Shown: piece by piece, positions 1 to 7,118 of the stretch
Layout: the number at the start of each line of letters is the position of its first letter
Position numbering within the stretch: the stretch's first letter is position 1
Source of the DNA: JAAFIP01 sp043728315
GTDB lineage: Bacteria > Pseudomonadota > Gammaproteobacteria > Burkholderiales > Burkholderiaceae_C
Assembly (NCBI GenBank): GCA_043728315.1
Contig: JAYTMT010000106.1
Location: 1-14,985, forward strand
Direction: 5' to 3'
DNA: 14,985 nt
Notes under the pieces: model-generated
Database searches by the model: none
What the model saw: the letters and a program-made list of their open reading frames with translations, nothing else
Told to the model about the DNA's origin: nothing
Program-made: the position numbers and the translations under genes

Positions 1-96
1 GGATGGACGCTACGCGCCCACCCCCAACAGCCCAACCTCACGGCAGTATGTACTATGACAGGATTGGTGGAAATGTCCATGAGATTGAAGATACAA

Positions 97-226
97 GAAG
101 CGGGCTCTGTCTGAGGGCTTTAGCCCGAGTTAGACCGCTTCCCCCCATTTGCTCGAAAAAACCAGCTCCCCGCGAAGCGGGCCAGCGATCCGTTTGCGCG
201 TTGGCACAGCGCTCGCTTAGCCGCAG
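97..226 (+). repeat. P element, 5'-truncated copy (P1)
   Basis: This is the right part of a structured repeat seen in full at 3897-4102 and 13179-13382. It starts at the apical stem (GAAGCGG at 97-103 pairing with CCGCTTC at 135-141), which encloses a GGGC-TTTA-GCCC hairpin. The conserved right arm follows, including a side hairpin CCCGC-GAA-GCGGG at 169-181. The left arms of the full copies (about 78 bp) are missing: bases 60-96 do not match them. The element is non-coding, and its orientation matches the other two copies. Confidence 0.8.
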
Positions 227-430
227 AAGTGACCAAGCAAGGCAAGAACCCTTCGACAAGCTCAGGGCAAACGGAGAGTGCATGACCACCACAGCGCTCG
301 TTTAGCCGCAGAAGTGATCAACTTTGCACGAAACCTTCGACAAGCTCAGGGCAAACGGAGAGTACATGATCCCCCCACAGCGCTCACTTAGACGCAGCAG
401 TGACTAAGCTTGGCAAGCAAGCTTTGAGCC
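206..430 (+). repeat. 85-bp tandem repeat, about 2.6 units
   Basis: Units begin with ACAGCGCTC at 206, 291 and 377, giving periods of 85 and 86 bp. Each of the first two contains a TTAGCCGCAGAAGTGA segment and then a CCTTCGACAAGCTCAGGGC segment (around 250-277 and 334-362); the third is partial. The first unit overlaps the right end of the P element, so the array looks like amplification from that end. Together with P1 it fills the gene-free stretch 1-438. I see no credible coding region there. Bases 1-96 show no feature I recognise. Confidence 0.75.
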
Positions 431-438
431 ATGTAAGT

Positions 439-693
439 CTACTTAAGCGACGCAATCAAATCCACATACTGCTGCATCGCGTCGTCATTAGACGTGCCCT
501 TGAGGCCATTCCATGCGTCCCACTTGGCGCGGCCCACCATGTCGGTGAAACCGGGCTTTTTCTCAGTGTTGTCGCCCACGCTGCCTTGCTTAAACAGCGA
601 ATAAATTTTGAGCAACGTCGCGTTGTCAGGGCGGTCGGTGAGGTTTTTTGAATCAGCCATTGCGGCTTCAAATGCTTTTTTCAGGTCTGCCAT
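439..693 (-). CDS. Acyl-CoA-binding protein (ACBP)
   Basis: This 84-residue protein covers the whole ACBP fold. Such proteins bind medium- to long-chain acyl-CoA esters in the cytosol and buffer or deliver them to acyltransferases and beta-oxidation. The family signature is clear: YSLFKQ (31-36), KPG (46-48) and AKWDAWNGLKG (56-66). The four ligand-contacting residues known from animal ACBP have counterparts at Tyr31, Lys35, Lys57 and Tyr76. The ATG at 693 has a GGAG ribosome site six bases upstream. The gene is divergent from a wax ester/triacylglycerol synthase with a 121-bp gap, so both may draw on the same acyl-CoA pool; that link is inference. Confidence 0.95.
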   Translation of the reverse strand: MADLKKAFEAAMADSKNLTDRPDNATLLKIYSLFKQGSVGDNTEKKPGFTDMVGRAKWDAWNGLKGTSNDDAMQQYVDLIASLK

Positions 694-814
694 AGGGTGC
701 TCCAGCTAAATAGTGAGAAAAACGAGGGTTTGTGCCCGTTATCTTAAGGCCTAATTTGGCCTCAAAATAGGGGGCATAAACCCCAAGCAGGGGCCAACCC
801 AAGAGGAGCTACCG

Positions 815-2428
815 ATGGTTACCCGTATTCAAGTGGAAGACACCGTGTCCCAAGTGGCGCAATCTGTGGCTAAATCGGCTCGTAAAACTGCACGACGCGC
901 AGTAAAACAAACCACTAATGCAGCCAATAGCGCCCAAGCCGCAGCCAAAGTGGTGCAAAAAAATGTAGAACGCGCCGTGAGCGGCACGCTGGGCATATCG
1001 GGCGAGCGCATGACCAAGGTGGACACTGCGTGGCTGCGCATGGACTCGCCACAAAACCTGATGATGATTGTGGGCGTGTGGGTGCTAGCGCCCAGCATCA
1101 GCCACGCTGCGCTGTGCGAGCGCGTGCAAGACCGCCTGCTCAAATACCGCCGCTTTGGCCAGCGTGTGGTGGAAGACGCGGCTGGCGCTACATGGGTGGA
1201 CGATAAAAATTTCGACATTAAAAACCATGTAGTCACAGAAAAGCTCACGCCCAAAAAAGGCCAAAGCATGCAGTCTGCCCTGCAAGACCGCGTGGCCCTG
1301 CTCACCACCACGCCGCTAAGCCGCCGCCAGCCGTTGTGGCAATTCCATTTGATTGAAAAATACGACAGCGAAACCGGGCAAAAGCGCTGCGCCCTGATTG
1401 TGCGCATCCACCACTGCATTGCAGACGGCATCGCGCTGATTTCGGTGACCACATCACTGGTGGACGGTGGTCTGCCGCCGCCTGAGCGCAAGAAAAAAGA
1501 CGCGCCCGCAGGCGCAGAAGATTGGATCACCGAAACCCTGCTCAAGCCGTTTACGGATTTAACCGTGAAGGCATTTGGTGCGGCTGGGCAGGGCGCAGCC
1601 AAGTCGATGCAGATGCTGTCTGACCCACAAAAAGGCATGTCGGGTTCGATGGACATTGCCAAACTGGGCATGAAGCTGGTGGGGGATTTGGCCTCGCTGG
1701 CCTTGATGCCTGATGACTCCAAAACACGGCTCAAAGGCAAAACGGGCCTGACTAAAAAAGTAGCTTGGTGCCAGCCGATTCCGCTCGATGAAGTCAAAGC
1801 CGTGGGCAAGGCGCTCAACTGCTCGCTCAACGATGTGCTCCTCAGCTGCGTGGCCGGTGCCATTGGCGCGTATTTGAAGAATTTGGGCGACGACACCAAG
1901 GGCCAAGAGATTCGCGCCATGGTGCCAGTCAACCTGCGCCCGCTAGACCAAGCCTACAAGCTGGGCAACCGATTTGGCCTAGCGCCCTTGGTGCTGCCCA
2001 TTGGTGTCGACAACCCGATTGAGCGTGTGTACGAGGTGCGCCGGCGCATGAACGAGATGAAGGGCAGCTACCAGCCGCTCTTGGCCTTTAGCTTGCTGGC
2101 GGTGGCGGGCATGCTGATCAAGCCTGCGCAAGAGGCCATGCTCAGCCTGTTTGGCAAGAAGACCACGGCGGTGATGACCAATGTGCCGGGTCCCCGCGAG
2201 AAGCTCAAGTTTTGCGGCGCTACGCTGGAAGAAAACATGTTTTGGGTACCCCAAAGCGGCGACGTGGGCGTGGGCGTGAGCATTTTGTCCTATGGCGGTG
2301 GCGTGCAGTTTGGCCTGATCACCGACGAGGGTCTGTGCCCCAACCCGCAGGCCATTATTGACGAGTTTGAGCCCGAGTTTGCCAAGCTCAGTGTGGTGAC
2401 GCTGATGCTGCCTTGGGGGAATGATTAG
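815..2428 (+). CDS. Wax ester synthase/diacylglycerol acyltransferase (WS/DGAT)
   Basis: This 537-residue enzyme belongs to the bacterial WS/DGAT family, which transfers acyl groups from acyl-CoA to fatty alcohols or diacylglycerol to make storage lipid at the inner membrane. The catalytic HHxxxDG motif is HHCIADG at 199-205. A PLW motif lies near 173-175, and the C-terminal domain has NVPGP from residue 456. The ATG at 815 is preceded by AGGAG at 804-808, which fixes the long form. The usual family start corresponds to an internal Met66 (position 1010, MTKVDTAWLRMDSP). Residues 1-60 therefore form an extra Ala/Lys/Gln-rich helical segment resembling a phasin or another amphipathic granule-binding helix. 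Lengths near 460-480 are usual for the family. Whether the main product is wax ester or triacylglycerol cannot be told from sequence. Confidence 0.93.
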   Translation: MVTRIQVEDTVSQVAQSVAKSARKTARRAVKQTTNAANSAQAAAKVVQKNVERAVSGTLGISGERMTKVDTAWLRMDSPQNLMMIVGVWVLAPSISHAALCERVQDRLLKYRRFGQRVVEDAAGATWVDDKNFDIKNHVVTEKLTPKKGQSMQSALQDRVALLTTTPLSRRQPLWQFHLIEKYDSETGQKRCALIVRIHHCIADGIALISVTTSLVDGGLPPPERKKKDAPAGAEDWITETLLKPFTDLTVKAFGAAGQGAAKSMQMLSDPQKGMSGSMDIAKLGMKLVGDLASLALMPDDSKTRLKGKTGLTKKVAWCQPIPLDEVKAVGKALNCSLNDVLLSCVAGAIGAYLKNLGDDTKGQEIRAMVPVNLRPLDQAYKLGNRFGLAPLVLPIGVDNPIERVYEVRRRMNEMKGSYQPLLAFSLLAVAGMLIKPAQEAMLSLFGKKTTAVMTNVPGPREKLKFCGATLEENMFWVPQSGDVGVGVSILSYGGGVQFGLITDEGLCPNPQAIIDEFEPEFAKLSVVTLMLPWGND

Positions 2429-2462
2429 CTTGCCGTTCGGGCACAGCTAGTTGAGGCTTGCG

Positions 2463-2512
2463 CGAACCCTTCGACAGGCTCAGGGCGAACGGATTACTCA
2501 GGGCGAACGGAT
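2463..2512. repeat. Dispersed CTTCGACAGGCTCAGGGC repeat with partial duplication
   Basis: The short intergenic repeat CCCTTCGACAGGCTCAGGGC is followed by GAACGGATT, and its last half (CTCAGGGCGAACGGATT) is repeated directly after it. Related copies lie at 249-277 and 334-362, in degenerate form near 7619-7650 and 13494-13517, and inverted inside the E1 gene at 12576-12605. The copy sits between the convergent WS/DGAT and crotonase genes. It has a short imperfect stem (CTTCGACAGGCTCAGGG) but no T-tract, so I do not call it a terminator. Confidence 0.75.
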
Positions 2513-2554
2513 TCAATGGAGCAGCATTGCGTTGACCGTGCCCATTGGCTCCAT

Positions 2555-3388
2555 TCACACTGCATCGTTGAAGTAATGCAGCGGGGCTAACGCAGGAAAC
2601 TCGGCGCTGCGCTTTTGCTTCATGGCGGCCACTGCCTCGCGCACATGGGCATTGCTCCAAATGCCCGCTTGCAACCAGCCCATTTGCTTGAGCGCGTCTT
2701 CGGTGCTGTGGTCGCGGGTGTAATGGATGGCCTGCTTGGTGCCCCATATGGCCACCGGCGGTTTGCTGGCAATCTCAGCAGCGCATTGCATGGCGGCGGC
2801 CAGCATCTGATCTTGCGTGGCAAACACCTCATTGACTAATCCATAGCCCAGCGCTTTGGCAGCGGGCAAGCGCCGCCCAGTGTAGGCATATTCTTTGACC
2901 ACGGCCTCGGGCACCAGCTTGGGCAGGCGCTGTAGCGTGCCCACGTCGGCCACCATGCCAATATTGATCTCTTGGATGCAAAAGAAAGCATCGGCCACTG
3001 CATAGCGGATGCAGCATGCAGTCACCATGTCCACCGCGCCACCAATGCAGCCGCCCTGAATGGCCGCAATCACGGGAATGCGCAAATTCTCGATTTTTGT
3101 GAAGGTGGCCTGCATGTTGGTGAGCGAATCAAAAATCGCCGCACGGCCCTCGGGGCTGTCGTCTTGCATGCTGATGGCGCTGTCAAACGTATCGAGCGCC
3201 ATGCCCGCGCTGAAGTGCTTGCCCGTAGACGAAATCACCAGCGCACGGGCAGTGCCTTCTTTGTGGATGCGGGTGAGGATGTCGTCCAGCTCTTTCCAAA
3301 ACGTGGGATGCATGGTGTTCATGGCATCGGGGCGGTTGAGCACTAGGTGGGCGATGTGGTTTTGTTCGGTGATGGCAAAGCAGGTCAT
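2555..3388 (-). CDS. Enoyl-CoA hydratase/isomerase family, delta3,5-delta2,4-dienoyl-CoA isomerase type
   Basis: This is a 277-residue crotonase-fold protein. It resembles the ECH1 type, which moves double bonds of 3,5-dienoyl-CoA to 2,4-dienoyl-CoA during degradation of unsaturated fatty acids. The oxyanion-hole segments are HFSAGMAL and IQGGCIGGAVDMVTAC. The three acidic residues described in rat ECH1 have counterparts: Asp in GGAVD, Glu in QEINIG and Asp in MVADVGTLQRLP. One familiar neighbour differs: the ACDIRY of ECH1 reads ACCIRY here. The ATG at 3388 is chosen because GGAG lies six bases upstream. A TTG at 3400 in the same frame would overlap that ribosome site. The gene converges on WS/DGAT and may belong to the same acyl-CoA metabolism. 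A generic enoyl-CoA hydratase cannot be fully excluded. Confidence 0.9.
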   Translation of the reverse strand: MTCFAITEQNHIAHLVLNRPDAMNTMHPTFWKELDDILTRIHKEGTARALVISSTGKHFSAGMALDTFDSAISMQDDSPEGRAAIFDSLTNMQATFTKIENLRIPVIAAIQGGCIGGAVDMVTACCIRYAVADAFFCIQEINIGMVADVGTLQRLPKLVPEAVVKEYAYTGRRLPAAKALGYGLVNEVFATQDQMLAAAMQCAAEIASKPPVAIWGTKQAIHYTRDHSTEDALKQMGWLQAGIWSNAHVREAVAAMKQKRSAEFPALAPLHYFNDAV

Positions 3389-3599
3389 GGCGTACTCCAA
3401 AAATTTGCTTTGGAGTGTAGCGCTGTGTTTGACAATACGCTGTCACGTTTGGGCTGCGCTAGGATGCTGCTTTCTTTTGGTTTGAGCAAGTTTGAGCTTT
3501 TGAAGTTACGGGTTTTGGGTGTCCGATCAGCGCGGCACACCGATGTTGCTCGCGTTGAGTCTTGGATGCTTGTCTTGCGCGTTTTCAAAGTTTTAGTGC

Positions 3600-3688
3600 G
3601 CCCGATCAGCGTTTTGGCTATCCCGACGCGCCCTCATGCGGGAGTACCCGAAATCGGTCGGTCGGGCTAGCCAAAACGCTGATCGGGC
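3600..3688 (+). repeat. H element, palindromic structured repeat (copy 1)
   Basis: Arms of about 28 bases (3600-3627 and 3661-3688) are complementary with a single mismatch. Between them lie a conserved CCCTCATGCGG segment, a small hairpin CGGG-AGTA-CCCG (3639-3650) and GAAATCGGTCGG. Copy 2 at 12924-13014 keeps the same plan with different but still paired stem bases. After both copies comes GGGCTATGC and then a T-rich TTAGGTTTT stretch. Confidence 0.8.
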
Positions 3689-3742
3689 TATGCTCGCTTT
3701 TAGGTTTTAATACCGCAGACACGTCACAAGTTGTTTGCTAAA

Positions 3743-3790
3743 TACTATACAAATAGTAGCGCACTATGACCATATGACGCTGACATTGCC
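3743..3790 (+). repeat. S repeat (copy 1)
   Basis: A small stem (TACTAT-ACAA-ATAGTA, 3743-3758) is followed by the core CACTATGACCATATGACG and then CTGACATT. Related copies lie at 7076-7118 (-), 7706-7738, 12316-12359 (inside the E1 gene) and 13069-13113. The stem bases differ between copies while staying paired in most. It sits between the H and P elements, as does the copy at 13069. Confidence 0.75.
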
Positions 3791-3896
3791 ACTATTTTTC
3801 GTATAACGAGCAAATCTAAGTGTGAAACCGAGCGCAACCATGCTTTTGACAATGAAGCTGAGCAGTTTTCAACCCGTTCCAAGCAAGCACCTATCC

Positions 3897-4102
3897 CTGC
3901 GGCTAAGCGAGTGCTGTGCCAACGCGCAAACAATCAGGGCGCTGGGCTGGTTTTTTTGAACAAATGGGGGATCAGAATGTTCATCTGTTTGAGCCCGTAG
4001 GGCGAGTTATGAACATTCCCCCCATTTGTTCGAAAAAACCAGCTACCCCGGAAGGGGCCAGTGATCCGTTTGCGCGTTGGCACAGCGCTCGCTTAGCCGC
4101 AA
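3897..4102 (+). repeat. P element, full copy (P2): long nested inverted repeat, possible structured RNA
   Basis: The outer arm of about 35 bp (from 3897) pairs with the segment ending at 4102. Inside are CGCTGG (3940-3945) with CCAGTG (4058-4063), then a second long arm (3946-3970 with 4019-4043), an apical stem GAATGTTCAT (3975-3984) with ATGAACATTC (4009-4018), and a terminal hairpin GCCC-GTA-GGGC. A side hairpin CCCC-GGAA-GGGG (4046-4057) branches on the right, making a three-way junction. The region 3389-4168 is otherwise gene-free; it holds H, S and P in that order, plus a duplicated AAGCAAGACCGAAAC just after P. No protein is evident. Confidence 0.8.
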
Positions 4103-4168
4103 AAGTGACCAAGCAAGACCGAAACAGGCTGTGGCAAAGCAAGACCGAAACAAGCGTTGCGGCAGCGC

Positions 4169-4594
4169 TCACTTCACAGTAATCACGTCTTTGTGCATGG
4201 GCGCTAGCAAAGCCAAGAGCTGGTTTTGGGTGCGAAAGCCGATGCCTTTGGCATCCATGCTCAGCTGAAGCACTTCTACCAAGGCGTTGAAATTGCCCTT
4301 GGTGATGTCCATCTCGCGGTGGGTGGTTTTCATGTCTGGCCCTTTGTACACGCAAGGGCCGCCCGATACTTGGCAAATTTGCTCGGTGAGGCTGGCCTTG
4401 AGGTTTTGCTGGTTACTTTTTTCAAAGAAAGGCTTCATGCGCGCATCGGCCACTAGGCGCGGCACAAAATCGTCCATCAGCGCGACCAAGCCCGCTTTTT
4501 CGCCTAGGCTTTTGTAGAGCATGTCGTCTGCAAAAACGGCGTTTGAGCACAGCAAGCCGCAAGAAACCAAGAGGGCAGAAAGTAGTTTTTTCAT
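4169..4594 (-). CDS. Exported group 1 truncated hemoglobin
   Basis: This 141-residue protein has an N-terminal signal peptide (residues 1-22, ending NAVFA) followed by a truncated-globin domain of about 115 residues. Features of the bacterial globin family are LYKSLGEKAGLVALMDDF (26-43), the Phe-Phe of the CD region (56-57) and the proximal haem-ligand candidate His92 in THREM. The mature part also has a Cys74-x6-Cys81 pair in QICQVSGGPC, which could form a disulfide in the periplasm. The likely role is haem-based binding of O2 or NO outside the cytoplasm; the exact ligand is unknown. The ATG at 4594 has a GGA ribosome site about seven bases upstream. The gene lies 34 bp downstream of the DUF3034 gene on the same strand, so the two probably form an operon. 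Confidence 0.9.
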   Translation of the reverse strand: MKKLLSALLVSCGLLCSNAVFADDMLYKSLGEKAGLVALMDDFVPRLVADARMKPFFEKSNQQNLKASLTEQICQVSGGPCVYKGPDMKTTHREMDITKGNFNALVEVLQLSMDAKGIGFRTQNQLLALLAPMHKDVITVK

Positions 4595-4628
4595 GATTTT
4601 CCAGTGTGTATTGGGGTGAATGTGGGGC

Positions 4629-5552
4629 TTAGTAAGCGATTTGTGCCGACAGATACGTGCCGGTTTGCTTGCGCTGGCCAGTGGTGGCGGGCACGATGGT
4701 GCCTAGGTCCACATAGGCCAGGGTGAGCGAGAGGTTTTTGCTGGGAGCCCATGCAATGAAAATGTCTTTCCACGCCTGCGCACGCAGGCCATTGCCTAGG
4801 CCCGCTCCGCCTCCAGCGGCTTCTAGCTTGTTGGGCATACCGCGTATTTCAAAACCCACGGCCAAGTTTTTGCGCAACAAAATAGCCGCTGACATTTCGG
4901 GCACGAGTTCGTAGTTGTCATTAGCGCCATTGAGCGTGGCACCAAAGCCCAGCAGGCCGTTTTGGTTGGCCTTGGTGGCGCGAAGTGTGCCATTGAGCAA
5001 TATGCCTTGCGCTAAAAACAGCTTGGTGGCGCTGACATAAAAGTCAGTGCCATTCTTTTTAGCGCCCAGCGCAGCCAGTGTGCCGTCTAGCCCGCTGCCA
5101 TCGAGGGTTTTGAACTGAATGCCAGCAGCAATTTGCGGCATCAGGCTGTCGCTGTCCAGCACTGCGTCACCCGCTAATTTGATTTTGCCGCCAATGATGG
5201 TTTGCTTCAAATGCAGGCCGGACAAGCCTAGCAGCGTGCCGGTGATGCCGGTGTTGAAATCTTGCCTAGCAATTGACAGCTCGTATTTGTCGTGGATGCC
5301 CACGGCCGCGCCAAAAGCAGTCAGGCCGTAGTCTTGCGTGTTCACACGGGTGATGTGGGCGGTGGCACCTGTCTCACCTGCGCTGGCATTGCTGGCAATC
5401 ACGGCCCATGGCGTGAGGCCACCGCCGGCCGCGCCGTCGATGGTGCTCACACCGCCTGTGAGCAGGAGTTTGCCAGTCTCGGCAAAGGCAGGAGCCGCCA
5501 AAGCAGCTGCGGCCAGTGCCACGCAGGGCATGTAAAAAGGGCTAAATCGCAT
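4629..5552 (-). CDS. DUF3034 family exported protein
   Basis: This 307-residue protein has a signal peptide of about 24 residues (ending APAFA). The mature start GKLLLTGGVSTIDGAAGGG and the repeated amphipathic beta-strand pattern, ending in aromatic QIAY, are typical of the uncharacterised DUF3034 family. They suggest an outer-membrane beta-barrel. The ATG at 5552 is chosen because GGAG lies six bases upstream and the signal peptide begins there. An upstream in-frame ATG at 5615 would place a charged, unlikely segment before the signal peptide. The gene is divergent from an ECF sigma factor gene (169-bp gap) and upstream of the secreted globin, so control by that sigma factor is plausible but unproven. 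The function is unknown. Confidence 0.88.
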   Translation of the reverse strand: MRFSPFYMPCVALAAAALAAPAFAETGKLLLTGGVSTIDGAAGGGLTPWAVIASNASAGETGATAHITRVNTQDYGLTAFGAAVGIHDKYELSIARQDFNTGITGTLLGLSGLHLKQTIIGGKIKLAGDAVLDSDSLMPQIAAGIQFKTLDGSGLDGTLAALGAKKNGTDFYVSATKLFLAQGILLNGTLRATKANQNGLLGFGATLNGANDNYELVPEMSAAILLRKNLAVGFEIRGMPNKLEAAGGGAGLGNGLRAQAWKDIFIAWAPSKNLSLTLAYVDLGTIVPATTGQRKQTGTYLSAQIAY

Positions 5553-5721
5553 ACATTCTCCAGTTAATGAGGGGCTTGAATCTGGTTTACGCACCTGCTT
5601 AGCGAGTGGATTCAACTTTTTTGGCCTGAAACTGAATCTACTCTTCTAAATGCAGCGTATTTAAAACAACCCAGCAAGCAGCGAAGCGCTATAAGATGCC
5701 AAGACACTTTCAGGAAACCCC

Positions 5722-6288
5722 ATGCTTGACGACTCAGAATTAATGGACTTAATCAGCCGCGTAGCCGCGCAAGACGCGCTGGCCCTGCGCGCGCTCTACG
5801 ACGCTACCAGCTCCAAGCTGTATGGCGTGGCCATGCGCGTGGTGGGCAACAAGGAACATGCTGAAGACGTGCTGCAAGACGCTTACTTGAACATCTGGCG
5901 CATTGCGCCTGATTACCGTGCCAGCCTCAGCCCGCCCATGGCATGGATGGGTGTGGTGGTGCGCAGCAGGGCGCTGGATTTTTTGCGCAGACGCAAGGTG
6001 GAGCGTAGCCTGGGCGGGCCCGAGTTGGACGAGCAGCTGTCGCAAACCATTGCTGGCGACGCGGCCAACCCGATGGATACCAGCTCGGCCAGCGAGCAGG
6101 CGTGGGCGCTGCACGAATGCCTGCGCAAAATCGACGGCCCTCAGCGCGAGGTGCTCACCATGGCCTACTTTAAAGACCTGAGCCACGGCGAGCTGGCCCA
6201 ACAGCTCAAAATGCCTTTGGGCACAGTCAAAACTTGGATACGCCGCAGCATTGAACAACTGCGCGGCTGCATGGCGAGGTTTGCATGA
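5722..6288 (+). CDS. ECF-type RNA polymerase sigma factor
   Basis: This 188-residue protein has only the two sigma domains expected of the extracytoplasmic-function class. Region 2 (about 25-93) includes GNKEHAEDVLQDAYLNIW and a basic end DFLRRRK. Region 4 (about 128-182) includes GPQREVLTMAYFKDLSHGEL and the helix-turn-helix LKMPLGTVKTWIRRS. It resembles SigK-type ECFs that are paired with RskA-type anti-sigma factors. The ATG at 5722 has an AGGA site about seven bases upstream. Its stop overlaps the start of the next gene (ATGA at 6285-6288), so the pair is translationally coupled, which fits a sigma and its inhibitor made in step. I could not identify a convincing ECF promoter upstream, so autoregulation is only assumed. 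Confidence 0.93.
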   Translation: MLDDSELMDLISRVAAQDALALRALYDATSSKLYGVAMRVVGNKEHAEDVLQDAYLNIWRIAPDYRASLSPPMAWMGVVVRSRALDFLRRRKVERSLGGPELDEQLSQTIAGDAANPMDTSSASEQAWALHECLRKIDGPQREVLTMAYFKDLSHGELAQQLKMPLGTVKTWIRRSIEQLRGCMARFA

Positions 6289-7064
6289 ATATTGCCCAAC
6301 ACCCCCAATTGCTCGATAAATTAGCCGCCGCCCACGCGCTGGGCACACTGCGCGGAGGCGCACGCCGCCGCTTTGAAACCATGGCGCGCCAAAGCGCCAC
6401 GGTGCGCGCTGCTGCTTTGCTTTGGCAGGAAAGAATGCATGCCATGACCGAACTCGCCCCCCAGATAACACCCAGTCCCAACGTATGGAAGCGCATTGAG
6501 AATTTGCTGCCCAGCGCCTTGGGCGCAATGCCCAACGCGGATTCGCTACAAAACGCTTGGCAGGCCAGTCTTGCAGCCTTGCAAAAAGCCCTGAGCCGCT
6601 GGCGCTTTGCCGCCTTCTCGGGTGGCTTGGCCGCGCTGGCCGCCGTGGTGGTGGGCGTGCAAACCACGCGCTCTCTCGATGGCGAGGTAGGCCGCTTGCA
6701 AGCCCAAGTAGCCAGCGCCCCGCAGGTGCAATTCGTGGCCGTGCTGTCCAACGACAAAGCCGCCGCACAAGTCTTGGTCACGTTTGACCCCGTGTCTAAG
6801 CGCCTGAGCCTGCAGCGCGTGGGCGGCTACCAAGAAGCCGCTGACCGCTCCCTGCAGCTGTGGACGCTGCCGCCTTCTGGTGCGCCACAGTCGCTGGGCG
6901 TGCTCAAACCCGACAAACTGGTCAAGCTGGCAGCGGATGCCAAGCAAATCCAAGGCGTGCCCACCTTGGCCGTGAGCTTGGAGCCTCTGGGCGGCGTGCC
7001 CAGTGCAGGCGGGCCCACCGGGCCGGTGCTGTTTACGGGGGCTTTGATTGAGCGGAGCTTATGA
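6285..7064 (+). CDS. RskA-family anti-sigma factor, membrane anchored
   Basis: This is a 259-residue protein. The N-terminal part (1-100) is helical and probably binds the sigma factor. One membrane segment lies near 107-126 (FAAFSGGLAALAAVVVGV). The C-terminal extracytoplasmic part (about 145-259) shows the RskA signature, with LQLWTLPPSGAPQSLGVL and then LAVSLEPLGG...PTGPVLFTG near the end. Such proteins hold the partner ECF sigma at the membrane until regulated proteolysis releases it; the inducing signal cannot be read from the sequence. The start overlaps the sigma gene stop by four bases. No zinc-binding HxxxCxxC motif is seen, so it is not of the ZAS type. Confidence 0.9.
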   Translation: MNIAQHPQLLDKLAAAHALGTLRGGARRRFETMARQSATVRAAALLWQERMHAMTELAPQITPSPNVWKRIENLLPSALGAMPNADSLQNAWQASLAALQKALSRWRFAAFSGGLAALAAVVVGVQTTRSLDGEVGRLQAQVASAPQVQFVAVLSNDKAAAQVLVTFDPVSKRLSLQRVGGYQEAADRSLQLWTLPPSGAPQSLGVLKPDKLVKLAADAKQIQGVPTLAVSLEPLGGVPSAGGPTGPVLFTGALIERSL

Positions 7065-7075
7065 TTTATTTGGTT

Positions 7076-7118
7076 AATGTCAGCGTCATATGGTCATAGT
7101 GCGCTATAAATAGTATAG
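7076..7118 (-). repeat. S repeat (copy 2), inverted
   Basis: On the minus strand this copy has the stem CTATA-CTATT-TATAG followed by CACTATGACCATATGACG and CTGACATT, almost identical to the copy at 3743. It fills most of the 54-bp gap between the anti-sigma stop (7064) and the minus-strand membrane-protein stop at 7119-7121, which it directly follows. Confidence 0.75.

Noticed and set aside
3..305. Open frame of 100 codons at the window start
   Set aside because: It runs through the P element and tandem repeats, has no ribosome site and has no recognisable domain.
206..430. CRISPR array
   Set aside because: Units are 85 bp and repeated along their whole length, with no unique spacers and no cas genes.
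829..1932. Long minus-strand frame opposite WS/DGAT
   Set aside because: It is an antisense shadow of a clear enzyme gene, with Ser/Arg-rich low-complexity translation and no ribosome site.
3386..3400. TTG start at 3400 for the crotonase
   Set aside because: The TTG overlaps the GGAG that serves the ATG at 3388, which matches the family start better.
3897..4102. P elements as integron attC sites
   Set aside because: No integrase and no cassette-like gene array are present. The arms lack a convincing GTTRRRY core, and the element is longer and more elaborate than attC.
5749..6768. 339-codon minus-strand frame opposite the sigma and anti-sigma genes
   Set aside because: It is an Arg-rich translation antisense to two well-supported genes, a product of high GC at third positions.
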